Below, one piece after another: positions 24,968 to 37,027 of a DNA stretch of 64,000 bases. Location: assembly GCA_016758965.1 (NCBI GenBank), contig JAEPRB010000017.1:1-64000 (forward strand). The letters run 5' to 3'. The position numbers were made by a program, and so were the translations under genes. The stretch comes from Circinella minor. Its lineage: Eukaryota > Mucoromycota > Mucoromycetes > Mucorales > Lichtheimiaceae. How positions within the stretch are numbered: the stretch's first letter is position 1; each line of letters opens with the position of its first letter. The notes below the pieces were generated by a model. It made no database searches. It saw only the letters and a list, made by a program, of their open reading frames with translations, and was not told where the DNA came from.

Positions 24968-25861
24968 ATGATTCTACGATTTATATTAATACAACAGCTG
25001 ATCATTTTATGTTCAGTTATAACAACAATACAAGCTGCTCCTATCATATTGTTTAAACGAGGTGAAACTAGTCAAGATCAATCAGTACCATTTTGGATTT
25101 CTGTTGTAGCTGTTGTTTCTATTCTGGTTGCCATCATACTTGGTGTCATTATTATTTATTGTATCAAGACAAGAAGAAAACAACGACGTTACAGAGAACA
25201 ACAACATCGTCATCATAATCAACCTTGTACTTCCAACAATAACAAAAATAATAGTAAAATATCAAAACAAATCAATGATAATAATGCATTAGATTGTCTT
25301 CATCATAATCAACAACATATGAACACTCATCATACCGGCAGGACCGGTGAAAGTGATTCTTCTTGTATTATTGTTCATGAAACATCAGATGAAGAATTAG
25401 AATCATCAAAACGTAATCGATTATCTGTTTTATTTTTTGGTCAACCACCTCCACAACCCAATCGACAAGAACAACAAATAGTAAAAGAAAACAAAATGGA
25501 AGAAAAATCATTATCTAATAATATTGTTCATGATGATGACAGTGATCAAGAACAATTACAATTACAACAACAACAACAACAAGGGGAAGAAGGAAACCTA
25601 TCTCTAAAAAATAAAAAAAAGAAAAGAACTATTAATAATAATATTAATAATGGAACTTGGACTTCGGCAGCATTTGCTTCACTCGGTCGAAAATCAGTTG
25701 CATCAGTTCAATGGGTTGGTTTTCGTGCTTCCATGGATCGGCAACCCCAACAAAATACTGGTTTATTTGTAGTTAATAATAATAATATTAATAATAGTAG
25801 CACTGATCATTTTGCTCAACACAATCAACAACAACAACAAGATCAAATAGTTCGATATTGA
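24968..25861 (+). CDS. Single-pass type I membrane protein of unknown function, 297 aa
   Basis: One uninterrupted frame, unusual in this intron-rich window. Residues 1-23 look like a signal peptide (hydrophobic, ending IQAAP). A short, about 20-residue lumenal/extracellular segment follows, then one membrane helix (about residues 40-66, VVAVVSILVAIILGVIIIYC), a basic stop-transfer KTRRKQRR, and a cytoplasmic tail of about 225 residues rich in Gln, Asn, His and Ser with polyQ (Q7) and polyN runs. I do not recognise a family. The architecture is that of a small receptor-like or adaptor protein. Coding seems real because codon use and length stand out from the surrounding low-complexity DNA. Confidence 0.7.
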   Translation: MILRFILIQQLIILCSVITTIQAAPIILFKRGETSQDQSVPFWISVVAVVSILVAIILGVIIIYCIKTRRKQRRYREQQHRHHNQPCTSNNNKNNSKISKQINDNNALDCLHHNQQHMNTHHTGRTGESDSSCIIVHETSDEELESSKRNRLSVLFFGQPPPQPNRQEQQIVKENKMEEKSLSNNIVHDDDSDQEQLQLQQQQQQGEEGNLSLKNKKKKRTINNNINNGTWTSAAFASLGRKSVASVQWVGFRASMDRQPQQNTGLFVVNNNNINNSSTDHFAQHNQQQQQDQIVRY

Positions 25862-27147
25862 TCAATGGGAAAGAATATGATAGTCTAATTGCAATTTTTT
25901 TATAATCAACAAATGACATTTTACCATATCAACCATTTTTAGCAACCAATTATTTACAATACCCATTAAAACAACTAATAATGAAATTTACCATTTTGCA
26001 TCATCATCATAGTATATTCACATAACAATTACTAGTACATAATATATACATGCACATACAAACAAACAAACAAAAAAAAATTATCTTTTGTTTATAATTC
26101 AAAGTAATAGCGTAATGATAATACTAATAATAATAGTTTACTACCTTAATATTAATACCCTAATATCCTAAAATAAATAATAAAATAATTTATACTTGGA
26201 TACGTAAATATTTACAGTATCATCATAATCCTATTACTATTTTTACTTTATCAATTAAAATCAAAGTTACACATCAATCAATTGCATTTAGGTTCTATAA
26301 AAAGTTGGGGGGTAAAGAATGTGTTTCTTTTTTTTTTTTTGGGGGGGGGAGGGGAAAGAAGTGAGGATGTTATAAAATGGACCATTATTCTTAAGTGATA
26401 TATTTATAGGAAACAAAAATATGAAATAGAATAAACATCATAACTAACAATTCTTTTTTTAATCTATCTCTAAAATTGAGTTAAATGCCGAGAGGAGATT
26501 TGTTTTTGTTTTTTTTAAAAAAAAGGGGGGTTGGGTTGGGTTGGTTAAGAAAAAAAGTGTAACTATCTTTATAAATATATGATGCGAAACAGTCATTAAC
26601 ATAGACATATTCATATATAATAGAAACCTATTGTTTTTTATAAAAAAAAAAAAAAAAAAATTATGAAATAGAATATATATTACATATAGTACATAAATAG
26701 GTTTATATAAATGTACGTAAATATGATTATTATTCACAAGAAAGAACCTGATGGCGTTCTTTGTCTCATCTATACATGGTACTACAAACCTTTTTTTTTT
26801 TTTTTTTTTTACTCCTTTTCTTTTTCTCCTTTATATATACGTATAACACTTTGAAAATCACTATAATAGATCAACAATAAACAATAATGTACTGTTAAAA
26901 AAAAGTGTAAAAGGCTATATATATGCATATGCATATATATTGATGATGTTGCTTTATCATTTTTATTTTATATTTTACGTATGGCAACTAGCATAACAAA
27001 AATGTATAACTCTACTTTCATTGATTTTCCCGCCTCTCCCCTTTTGTTATTTACATATATCTCTTTATGATTATTATCAAGAGATAAAAAAAAAATTAAA
27101 AGGGAATCTCGTTTTTGTTTTTATAGTATATATTTTTAATTCTTATT
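25862..27147. other. Convergent intergenic region, membrane protein / neurochondrin
   Basis: AT-rich with no gene. Contains A/G runs at about 26341-26360 and a G-rich block at 26525-26544 (listed separately), long T and A tracts (about 26640-26660, 26790-26810), and TA/CATATG repeats near 26925. Confidence 0.6.
26525..26544 (+). repeat. G-rich TTGGG block
   Basis: The + strand has a six-G run followed by two TTGGG units and a TTGG. Four G tracts in 20 bp could form a weak quadruplex. It resembles a telomere-like repeat but is far too short to be one. Confidence 0.6.
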
Positions 27148-28951
27148 CTAATCTAACTCATATCCTTCTTCTGCTAAATAAAGTGCCACAATACGCATAC
27201 TTGCTTGAGCAATTAAATCATCTTCTAATGCTTCATCGGATGTAGTTGTATCTTGTATAAACTTTAGTAATTCCATTACAATATTCATTGTATCAGTTAA
27301 TACTGTACGAATCTTGAGTAATATATCAGCATCCATTCCACTTTCTTGATCTTCATTATAATTAGAAGAAAGATATTGAATAGCAGCTTCTAAGATTTCA
27401 AAACATACGGGTACCATCATTTCTTGTCGAACTTCCTTTTCTGTATCTATTTCAATGGCTTCTTGATTATGTAATTTTAATCGTCTTTCATGAATGTCAT
27501 CCAACATAACTCGTGTTTCTACAGCAACCAAATGAATAATTAAAATTGGAAATTTGATATCTGCATCTTTTTCATCTATAGGATCATTCATAGTATTATT
27601 ATTTGCTGGTTTCTTTTCATTTTTGCGTCGTTCAGATTTTGTTTTTCGTAATGTAGAGAATAACCAATCAGGACCGAAATAATTGAGTAAACAAGATATA
27701 ACAACCATTGCTTGATCTCGATATTTTATATCTAGAATTAAATAAAATAAAAAATTATTTAGATTCAAATTTATATATATTTTATATATAAATTCAACTT
27801 TACCAAGTTTGCTACTGAATATCTGCCTTAATCCAGATCGAAGATCTTTTAACACACTTTCTATTTTATCTTGACTTGAATCTTCTTTAAATTTATCCAT
27901 AATCTAAAATGAATAATAATTAATTAAATAAATAAATAATCTTAAAGATAACATATACTTTCTTTTGTTTATTTACTTTGGGAGGTACATCTGGTAATAC
28001 AACACTTAAAATATTTAATGCTTCAAACTTTAACTTGTCTTGATTTGTTGCTAAGATTTTAGATAATGCTTTCAATAAAGTATGTAAAGAATATTTTAAA
28101 GCTGATTCAAGACTTGGAATTGATTTTTTTTCTTCATGAAGCATATGACATGTTCTTGCAAATGTTGAATGAATTAATTGTAATCCAAGTTGTCTTTCTT
28201 GTTCTAATAATAATCAAGGGGAGGCTTAAGTTATTCTTTTTCCTTCCTCTTATTAAGAAAACACTATTTTTATTACCATTATCTGTAGCAACGATTAATT
28301 CCATTACATTTTTTATTACATCTGGATCCAACATTCGAACAAGTCCTTCTTTAGTTATACTAACACATAATAAAATATGAAGTGCTTCTCGAGTACCATC
28401 CGTTTCATCACTTAATCATAAATAAATTATTATATATCAATATACATTTACACTTTTTTTTTTGTTTTCATCACTCAATTCAACTTAACCCCCCCCATCT
28501 TACTTTTCTTTTAATACAGTTGATAATGCAGGAATGCGATCCGCCATCACCTTATTAGACGCCATATTTTCATAATGAGCAAAACAAGCTAATACATTGA
28601 TGGCGATTTCTCTTAAAACCGGTTCTGGAATTTCTCCAGTTTCTGAATTCACAGAAGCTAAACCATATTAGCAACAGGGAAAAAAAAATAATACCTATAA
28701 GTTTGTAAACTTATTTATAAAGAAGAAGAAAAAAAAAAAGATTACTTACATGTTCGAAGTAATCGTTCAATAAATTTAAAGTTCATGCCGTCAAAAACGC
28801 GTTGTATAGAATCTACTTGATCATGATTTAAAAGTCGTGGTAAAAGTAACATGCCAACAAATTTAGATTCATCGGGTTGTGATGGTGAAATTAATTCAAG
28901 ACAACGATCGATCTCGGCTGTTCTTTCTTTTGAGGAACTATGAGCTGCCAT
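27148..28951 (-). CDS. Neurochondrin-family protein, 466 aa
   Basis: Six exons on minus: 28750-28951, 28504-28657, 28277-28410, 27977-28203, 27804-27903, 27148-27731. The start was set at MAAHSSSKERTAE. The N-terminus IDRCLELISPSQPDESKFVGMLLLPRLL with FDGMNFKFIERLLRT is the typical neurochondrin opening, followed by ARM-like helical repeats (EIAINVLACFAHYE, REALHILLCVSITKEGLVRML, LKFEALNILSVVLPD, YRDQAMVVISCLLNYFGPDWLF) and a C-terminus with LIIHLVAVETRVML. Animal neurochondrin is a longer cytoplasmic/membrane-linked protein tied to neurite growth and Rab5/SMN contacts; the fungal role is unknown. About 1.1 kb separates it from the next gene on the same strand, which lies upstream. Confidence 0.88.
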
Positions 28952-29963
28952 TATTATTATTTCCAATTTGTGGTCAAACAAGAAAAAATATGGTTTGGGT
29001 TTATGCTATTTTGAAAAATATAATAATAATAAAAAAAAAAAAAAAAAGTGCGGGCTAATAAAATCTTGGGATGCTTAGATATGCATAACTTTTTATCCAA
29101 TTCAAATTTTTGTCTCGTTAAAATTGATAATGGTTATTCTTATAGTTAAAATACGTAGTAAAAATTATGAACTCGATTAATATGACTTGAGTAAACTTTT
29201 TATTAACTAATAGTAATATAAATCAACAATGAATGAATAAATTGATACATCAACATATATTTTTAATTGTTATAAGCCTATTAAAGCTTGGTAAAAATTT
29301 ATTTTAATATTTTATCTAATATAAAAAAAAAAAACCATTACGTATATAATGTAGTTGACAAAAACAAAGAGAGAATTACTATAAAGTTTATACATACGTA
29401 TTACAATCAAATTCATAAAAAGAATGAAAAAATAAAGTCTTGATGAATTAAGCAAGTAGAAGAAGACGAGATTGAAATGGAACTAGTAGACGAAAACGAA
29501 GATAAAACAACACGATAATACAATAACAATGATTATAAAAAAACAGGGGAGGACGGAGGGAAGAGGTAAACTTGATAATAATTAATCCCTAAATGTAGAT
29601 TGCAGTAGTGATACGTATACAAAAAAAAACATGTATACCGTATAAAAAATGAGATTTTTGTTTTTAGATACATGTAACAATCAGTAAAGTTATGTTTTAT
29701 ATTTTACTGTCATAAGTAAGATAGGATAACAATGACATGAATATATATATATTGATTAAGAATGATACTATGATATCATTATAATCACACGCCTAGTAAA
29801 TCAAAATTAATTATGAATAGTTTTAGTGAATACCTTAAAAAAAAGATAGCTAAATTATATTTTTCAAATAAAAATTATGAATGTTTTGTAGTTATGATCT
29901 TGTATGTATCATTTTTAAATATATAGGTATTGTAACATGATAGATGAGGTATATTAAGTATAA

Positions 29964-30001
<38 letters not shown>

Positions 30002-30044
30002 CTGTGTGTATATCTATTTCCAGGTCCAGCCTGAGAAATCAATG
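28952..30044. other. Intergenic upstream of neurochondrin
   Basis: Upstream region of neurochondrin and 3' region of the coiled-coil gene, both on minus. No gene. A short TA/GT dinucleotide run lies at about 29963-30008. Confidence 0.6.
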
Positions 30045-31019
30045 TTATCGTTCTTCTTCTAATGCTCTTCTTGGTTCTACATCTTTTTCTTGTAATATTT
30101 GTAATAATTGATTTTCTTTATGTCGTAAAGACTGAGTTAATTGTTCTTTTTCTTTTCGTACCATATCCAATTCTTTTTTTAACCGTAGATTTTCTTGTAC
30201 TAATCGATTGTTTTGTTGAATCCAAATCATAGCATCATCCATATTTGATGTCGGTTTATTCAATGATATACGTGATGAACTAGCATATGCCCAAGTACTT
30301 GGAAATTGTGATGCATAATCTGTCACATTAATACTTTGTGATCGTTCATGTCGTAATTGTTTTGTGTTCCGTTGTGGTCGAGATGATGAAGAAGAAGAAG
30401 GTACAGGTGTTGATGCGGTAGGTACCTATAAAAAATTATTTAATAAAAGTTAAATGTTTCACAAAAAAAAAAAAAAAAAGGTATATAAATTACTATTATG
30501 ATCAAAAATAATTATAAAGTAATAACGTACTGGAGTAGGTGGTGAGGGTGGTGAATTTTGTCGATTCATAATACTGGGTGGTGGTAAAGGAAAACTTCTA
30601 TTTTTATACAAATAAAGTCAGTATAGCTTAAACCTTTAATACAGACCGCTAGTTGGTGTCAGCCTAAAACAAAAACGATAAAAAAAATAATAATAGTTAC
30701 TCTTCGTTGAATGAAGTAGGTGAAGTAACAGTAGAATGTATTGTTGAAATTCCATGAGTTGAAGAAATAGAGAGAGGCTTATCACTTTGCCATCGTATAG
30801 ATGAAGTCGATAATCGTTTATTTGCTAATGTACTTTTCGTTTGGGTTGGTGGAGTATTCATGCTCCTACGTTTTTGTTGATAGTCTTTGAGCTATATATA
30901 ATATGATCAAATTAATAATAATAATAATAATAAAAAGTGTGTAAAATACAAATAAAATAAATAAACACCTTTTTCTTTCCAGCTTCCAAAAGCTCTTGTC
31001 GAGGTACTGGTGATGACAT
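30045..31019 (-). CDS. Short coiled-coil protein with GM130-like N-terminal motif, 229 aa
   Basis: Four exons on minus: 30969-31019, 30701-30891, 30531-30597, 30045-30425. The N-terminus reads LLEAGKKKLKDYQQKRRSM, close to the AAAKKKLREYQQ-type motif at the start of the Golgi matrix protein GM130/GOLGA2. A Ser/Thr/Pro-rich middle (PPSPPTPVPTASTPVPSSSSSS) follows, then an amphipathic coiled coil of about 65 residues (IWIQQNNRLVQENLRLKKEL and on to the end) with Leu/Ile heptads. The protein is far shorter than a golgin, so a Golgi role is only a hypothesis. Otherwise unrecognised. Exon phases all agree, which supports the gene model. Confidence 0.7.
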
Positions 31020-32681
31020 TATCAACGTTTTTTTTTAAAACGAATAATAACAAAATAAATAGTTCTGGCTTCTTTTTTTTTTTAGTTTCCCCAGAATCAC
31101 TCGATCACACTGTACCTTCCAGAAGCGGGATACCTTTTTTTTTTTTATGATCTACGCTCTGTGTTACTTTCTAAAGCGGATCGGGTAACCAGCCAACTTC
31201 ATTTAATGAGAATCATCATTTTTTAAATAAGCAAATGTTGTCAATAAATGTTTGTTGTAAATGTAAACCTCTTATATTTGAGCATATTAAAAGGCAATCC
31301 ATTTCTTTCTGGTTATTCTTTTTAGCAATTCCTATGCATATAAAATTACTTTTATATATTATTGTTAAAAAAAACTGTATAAAATCTTTATACAACCATG
31401 CAAAATTTGCATGACTTCTTCTTGCCACTATAATAATGGCGAGAGCGACACTATCAATGATAACATCATGTCAGTAACATCTCATGAAATTTTATCTAAA
31501 CCTACTAACGAATGAAGAAATGTTCCTTCATAATTATAAAGAAATATACATGTCAGAAAGGCAATTACAATAAGAATAAAAAATTAAAAGGTATAATTAT
31601 TTTGTTATTAAGGATTTGTTATCAAAGAATAAAATAGTAACAAGAGCAAAATATTACTTAGCAGCAGATTATATTTTCAAACATTTAACTATAAGGGAAT
31701 TGCTACGGACACCCCATATTTTGCTTACGGACACCCCACAAATAAACAGTTATCAAATAAGTTCTTAGACCATATAAACTATAGTAATAGCGTTGTCAAC
31801 ACCAATTGCGCTTGTTTGACCGCTCATATGTAACATTAAAAGTATATATGATTCCTTTTTTGTCTTGCTTTCATAAGGCCCACAAATCCCACTTGTGTAC
31901 ACAATGAATATAGTAAGAAACCATAAGAAATATTGATTGCTATTATAAAAAGTCGAGCTGATAATATAAGTTTCATAAACATTTATAAGTCGTATAACGA
32001 TAATAGCTGTATAGATAGTGTATAAATGGCTGGATACGATGTGATTATATCAATTTGTTGTGTGCCCTTGAAAAAATATAAAAGTGGGGTGTCCGTAAGA
32101 GATGAAATTACTTAATATAGTATGTTTTTGGGGTGTCCGTAGCAATTCCCTAACTATAAAATGTTATTGTACGTACTCTACTATATAGGATGCCGATAAT
32201 TTTCAATACAAAAACCAAAATTTAAAATACTGCTTTTGTGTATACGTATTCTAGTCTTGGATACATCATCTATCAAAAACTTCAGTTTTTTTTTTCAACT
32301 TCTTTGCTTTGCTATTGTTATAGTTATATTTCATTTTTTTTTATTAATAAAATTAAGATAAAAATGTTCATGGGGTTATATTAATATTTTAGTGACTGTC
32401 ATAAAAATATAACAGAGATAATATATACAGATTTGGTTACGCAACTGCGAGCAATTGTCCAACAGTAATAGAATAATGTTTCAAATTATAAAATAATGGT
32501 AAGAGGGGCAGACAGGTAAAGTATGAAGGTTAGGGATATAAAAGAAAATAAGAAAGTATACGTAAAAGACAATAATAATAATCAAAACAGTACTATTAAA
32601 AAGACAAATTGCCATCCCAATAAGAAATGAAAATTTACACGACATAAATGGTGAGATAAAGAACACATAAAAAGAACAGAT
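31020..32681. other. Intergenic region holding a DNA transposon
   Basis: Upstream of the coiled-coil gene and downstream of the permease. Apart from the 458-bp element at 31694-32151 I see no gene; short A/T-rich open frames have no protein character. Confidence 0.6.
31694..32151. mobile_element. Intact non-autonomous DNA transposon (MITE-like), copy 1, 458 bp
   Basis: The element begins AGGGAATTGCTACGGACACC and ends in the exact reverse complement; the terminal inverted repeat is 23 bp and perfect. It is flanked by a perfect 7-bp direct repeat, AACTATA, at 31687-31693 and 32152-32158, a target-site duplication. The 13-mer TACGGACACCCCA occurs four times: 31704-31716 and 31726-31738 direct, 32085-32097 and 32129-32141 inverted, so each end carries two copies. 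There is no open frame for a transposase, so it must be mobilised in trans. A related copy lies at 62838-63262 in opposite orientation. I cannot assign a superfamily: 7 bp is not the 8 bp of hAT nor the 9-10 bp of Mutator-like elements. Confidence 0.9.
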
Positions 32682-35307
32682 TTAAGCTTTTTCACGATGC
32701 TCAATATTATTAATATGAATAGTACCAGCTTCTTCATCACGGAAAACGCGATTGGCACCAGCAATGGATTTTTCACTTGTTGATTCATTATCATTTCCAG
32801 AATCTGTCTCTTCATATGGCAAAATGAGATTCAAAAGAATAGAAACAATACCGGCCAAAATATATCCGGTGCTAACAACGGTAGTAATAGCATCATAGAA
32901 ACCTTGAAGTGCTTCATTATTCTCAGCTTTAGGCATGACATAGGTGAACCAGTCAGGAACTAATGATACACCCAATGCAAGAGCAAGCGAAGCAGCAACA
33001 ATAACACGATCGCGACGAGTCCAGTCCATGTAACCAAGAATACGAATACCAGAGGTAGCAACGCTGGCAAATAGATAAACTGACATACCACCAATGAGTG
33101 GAGCAGGAATTGCTAAGAATGCAGCGGAAATTTTGGAAAAGATACCAAAGATAATAAGTAAACTTGCGCAAGCAACACCAGCATATCGATTGGCACAGCG
33201 AGTGACCTAATTTTTTGTTGTTGTGATATAATTTAGTAAAATAATAAGACGCGATTGTTTTCTTTTACATTTGATTATAAATAGTTTACTTACTGCAATG
33301 ACACCGTTATTTTGACTGAATGTGACGACTCCCATTGAAGTGGCAAGTCCAGAAAAAATACCAGATAAGCCATCGGCGAGAAGACCACCTTGACAACGTG
33401 ATTCAAATGCTTCTCCAGTGATATCAATACCAGAAACATCACATGCTGCTGTCAAATCACCTAAACATTCACTGAAAAAAAAATGTAGTTAGATTTCTGC
33501 TGGAATTGTTTGTCATATACGAGCAATATTTTTTTTTTTTTTTTTTACTTATAATAGCTAATCATAAACACGATACTTACATAGTCATATCTAAATATAC
33601 GAATAGGAATGGAATCACACCAGGGCCATAGATGCTCAATTTAAATGTTTTGACCCAGAGAAAAGTAGCAGCTGGTGCCGATATGATATCACTGGAATCA
33701 AACATACCAACACATGCAGCAATGATACACCCAACGACAAGACCCTAAAAAATAGAATAGTAATAATTAATTATGAGAACTAAAACGTTATTTTCATTAA
33801 CATCAACATTTTCATGTGCAATAATTATAATATATACCACAATAACTGAAATGTTCTTTAAAAAGACAGAACCAACAATTTCGAGTAAAATAATTGTAAA
33901 AAATACAGAGGCACCCAAACCAAAGTTCACTGGACTACCCCACTGTTGAGCATTAGGTGCGTGAATGGTTGGACATAGAGCAAAATCACCGGATTCCGGA
34001 CGACTCATACAAGGGCCACTACCGCCAGCCCAATTCTTCATTGCTAAAAATAACATATATAGTTGTAGAATAAAAATGAGTATTTACATAAAATTAGAAT
34101 CCTAATAAACGTAAGATTATTGTAGGAACGTACCAGAAGTCATGAGCGAGCTACCAATGACCAACAAAACAACACCGGTGACAATTTTTGGAAAAAGTTT
34201 ACGAATGACTCGAGGTGGCAAAAAGCTAATAAAAATGGTCAAAAGAGCACAGACCATTTGAGTACCCAGAATAGCACCAAATGCATCAGGACATGGTAAT
34301 TGATTAACTGTTCCATCCGGTAAGATTTCAGATGGACAATAACCACCTGTTATATCAAAATAAATTGGAATATTAATATACCGTTATTATATCTATAAAT
34401 ACCATTTCTACATTGCTGTATACTATCATAAAAAAAAACTTACTGTTGTACATGTTGGAAATAATAGCTTGAGCGGCGGGAAGATTGGCAAACGACACAC
34501 CGGTGATCTGGAGCAAGCCAGCACCAATATAGTATCGAGTCATTGGAATTTTAAATCGGATAATTTGGACAAAACTGTAAAGTACATTATGTAAAACAAT
34601 GTTACGTTAGTGAGCACTTTTGTATACATAATTATCAGATACATAGAAATGAATAAAATACACACCTCATTATACCCGACACAATTAAAGAAGCTGAAAT
34701 CATGTATTGTCGTAAATCTTGATCCAGATTCAATGCATTACTGCCGGCACCAGAAATTAAAATCGTTGGTGTGATTATACCTACATATTCAAATGGTAAT
34801 AAAAATTATAGAAATAGTCAGCATTCTTCATCTATATTGTGTTGTATCTAATTATTATTGTATATAGTTTTACCCCCAATAACAGCTAAAAAGTGTTGGA
34901 CACCCATGACTAGAAGTAAAAGGATTGGAACGTCGTCATTGGGTCCATAAAATGGAGAACTGTTTGCCTTTTTACGCAAAAATGGGATGTGTGGAATACT
35001 ATATTTAAAAATATAAATACATTAGTGATGTACGTATCAATAACTTATAAAATTAATGAATTATCTTATATCATTGATGGACATACCAAAGGGCGCCATA
35101 ATCGTATCTTCCATCACCAAGCCATCCTTCACGGGTAAGAAGTTTTCTTTTCACACGTTGTGGAAATGAGGCATATATAACAGGTGGAACTGCTCCTGGA
35201 TAATACATATCTTGGGGCTGTTCAGTTCTGATTTCAGTGATGTCGTTGTGCTTTTTATCCATATCGTCTGATTTGATGCTATGTTTACTGGAAGAAGAAG
35301 AGGGCAT
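32682..35307 (-). CDS. NCS2-family purine (uric acid/xanthine) permease, UapA-like, 625 aa
   Basis: Nine exons on minus: 35087-35307, 34874-34998, 34666-34780, 34444-34574, 34134-34346, 33838-34043, 33581-33744, 33294-33471, 32682-33206. The start MPSSSSSKHS was preferred over a longer upstream frame that lacks an ATG. Family hallmarks: GVQHFLAVIGG in TM1 (the QH motif), SGAGSNAL, LLQITGVSFANLP, PKIVTGVVLLVIGSSLM, and the signature QNNGVIAVTRCANRYAG, whose Gln-Asn and Thr-Arg are substrate-selective in Aspergillus UapA. About 14 membrane helices are expected; the termini are hydrophilic and cytoplasmic. It imports oxidised purines with protons at the plasma membrane. It is divergent from a secreted deaminase gene 447 bp away, possibly sharing control. 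Confidence 0.93.
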
Positions 35308-35501
35308 TTGACAATATAAAAAAAAAGAGTTAATAGGAAAAAAGTGGAATCTATATCTGCTTGCTATGTCAAAGAGCAAGTAAAAAGATAATATAATAGG
35401 AGTTAAATAAAAAGAATGCGCTTCCAATACAGATTTTCTGTTGGGCTGGCTGCAAAGAGAAAAAAAAGGTGAAAAGATAATGAAGTCTCCATATTTATAT
35501 G

Positions 35502-35533
<32 letters not shown>

Positions 35534-35754
35534 TAGTTTAATCATTATCTTTTATTTAACTAACTAAAATGCAACGACTGTTTTAGATATTTGATAAAAA
35601 AAATTGAATGAATGACAATAAAGAGAGATAACGATCGTGAACGATTGAACCCGTTAGTGTTACCACAGAATGTTCTCATGTGTCGAATTTTTTTTTATAT
35701 GGTGCTTTGGTGGACGAATGAATTTTTTCGGGCTCTTTCGCGTGTTTATCAACA
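35308..35754. promoter_or_regulatory. Divergent promoter region, permease / deaminase
   Basis: The 447 bp between two divergent start codons must hold both promoters. It contains a T27 tract at about 35501-35527. I looked for paired GATA motifs (nitrogen control): isolated GATA cores occur (for example near 35387 and 35624), which is expected by chance in AT-rich DNA. Confidence 0.4.
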
Positions 35755-37027
35755 ATGAAATTATTATCGTTTACCACATCTATTCTTTCTATTTCCATTG
35801 CCACCTTATTGACCAAGAATAAGACGTATGCTAACATAGGACCTGATGGAAGTAGCAATCCTTGTCATGATTTGACAGAACAACAAGAAATCGATGAATG
35901 TTATATGCGTCTTGCATTAGAACATGTATTGGTTCATAACCCATCATTTCCATTTGGTGCCTTAATTGTAGATCACACCACAAACGAAATATCTTGTTAT
36001 GGTGCTAATTCGAACCGTAAAAACAAATTATTGCATGGTATAATATCTTTTATCTAAAATAATCTAAACATTAAAGTATATTGACTAATATCTTATGTGC
36101 TCGTGATTTTATTTTCTTATTTTTTTTTTTTTGTACCTGCATTATTGTTATATTATTATTAGGCGAAACAACAGCATTTTGGAAGTAAGTTTTTTTTCTC
36201 TTTCGGGCGGATCTTTAATTACTACATGTCGGGGTGAAGCGTGGATAGTTGGAATAGAGAGAAAAGTGTTATCTTTCAAAACAAAAGCTTATCAATTGAT
36301 ATTCCCTATTTAGTTGCACTGAACTTTATCCATCACCTAGTAACAATGATATGTATGATCCTGGGTTGGAATGGGCTCACCAAACACTTTACACCACTGG
36401 TGAACCGGTATGTTCTCTTATCGTGATAAGCCAAAAAAAAAAAAAAAAAAGCTCTCACAAATATACCTTTATCTAATTATACTATTTTTTTTTTCGTTGC
36501 TCGCAAATCACACTATATACAAATCAGTGTCCTATGTGCGCATCTCAAAGTATTTACCGTGGTGTCGGTCGTGTTGTTTGGGGTACTTCAATTACTGATA
36601 TCAATCGTAGCGGTCGTCAACAACTGATTATTGAAATGTAAGTTAATTTTTTTAGATAACCATAAGGTGTAAGAGCCTAAAAAAATATACCGGACTTCCC
36701 CAACATAATATAGACCCTAGGAAAACCCCGCAATATGGCAAAAAAGGGTTTTTTCATTTTTCTGATAAATATATTATTCTACTTAGGAATGACGTCATTG
36801 GCTCTGCACATATGGGTGGCTACCAACCTGATCATCGTGTTCCTGATGTTGTGGGAGGAGTTCTCAAGAATGAATGCGATCATGCATTTTGGTGTGCTTT
36901 CAGTGTTTTCCGTGATGAAGACTATTATAAATCAATGTCTGAAAAGGGTTTATATGATCATATTAAAGCGAACAACAAACGCTTTCCTTGCGTTACAATG
37001 CCGCTTTTTCACGCTCAATATAATTAA
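35755..37027 (+). CDS. Secreted zinc-dependent nucleoside/base deaminase-like protein, 249 aa
   Basis: Five exons: 35755-36037, 36163-36184, 36314-36407, 36528-36637, 36787-37027. Residues 1-26 form a signal peptide (hydrophobic core, ending TYA). The cytidine deaminase fold shows PFGALIVD, then the zinc/proton-transfer motif H-G-E (family norm H-A/C-E) and EPCPMCAS supplying the two Cys ligands. The Gly and catalytic Glu lie on a 22-nt exon; the His codon ends the preceding exon. It resembles the CDA-fold guanine deaminase/TadA branch rather than true cytidine deaminases, but substrate is not decided by sequence. The C-terminal 80 residues (HMGGYQPDHRVPDVVGGVL) are an extension. Position next to a purine permease suggests it acts on an extracellular or lumenal base. 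Confidence 0.8.

Noticed and set aside
26525..26544. Telomere repeat or internal telomeric sequence
   Set aside because: Only two TTGGG units with no further array.
31694..32151. hAT-type MITE
   Set aside because: The flanking direct repeat is seven bases and not eight, and the ends do not match the hAT CAGGG-type termini.
35308..35427. Hydrophobic N-terminal extension of the purine permease
   Set aside because: The longer frame begins at a non-ATG codon and the true family-like N-terminus starts at the ATG at 35307.
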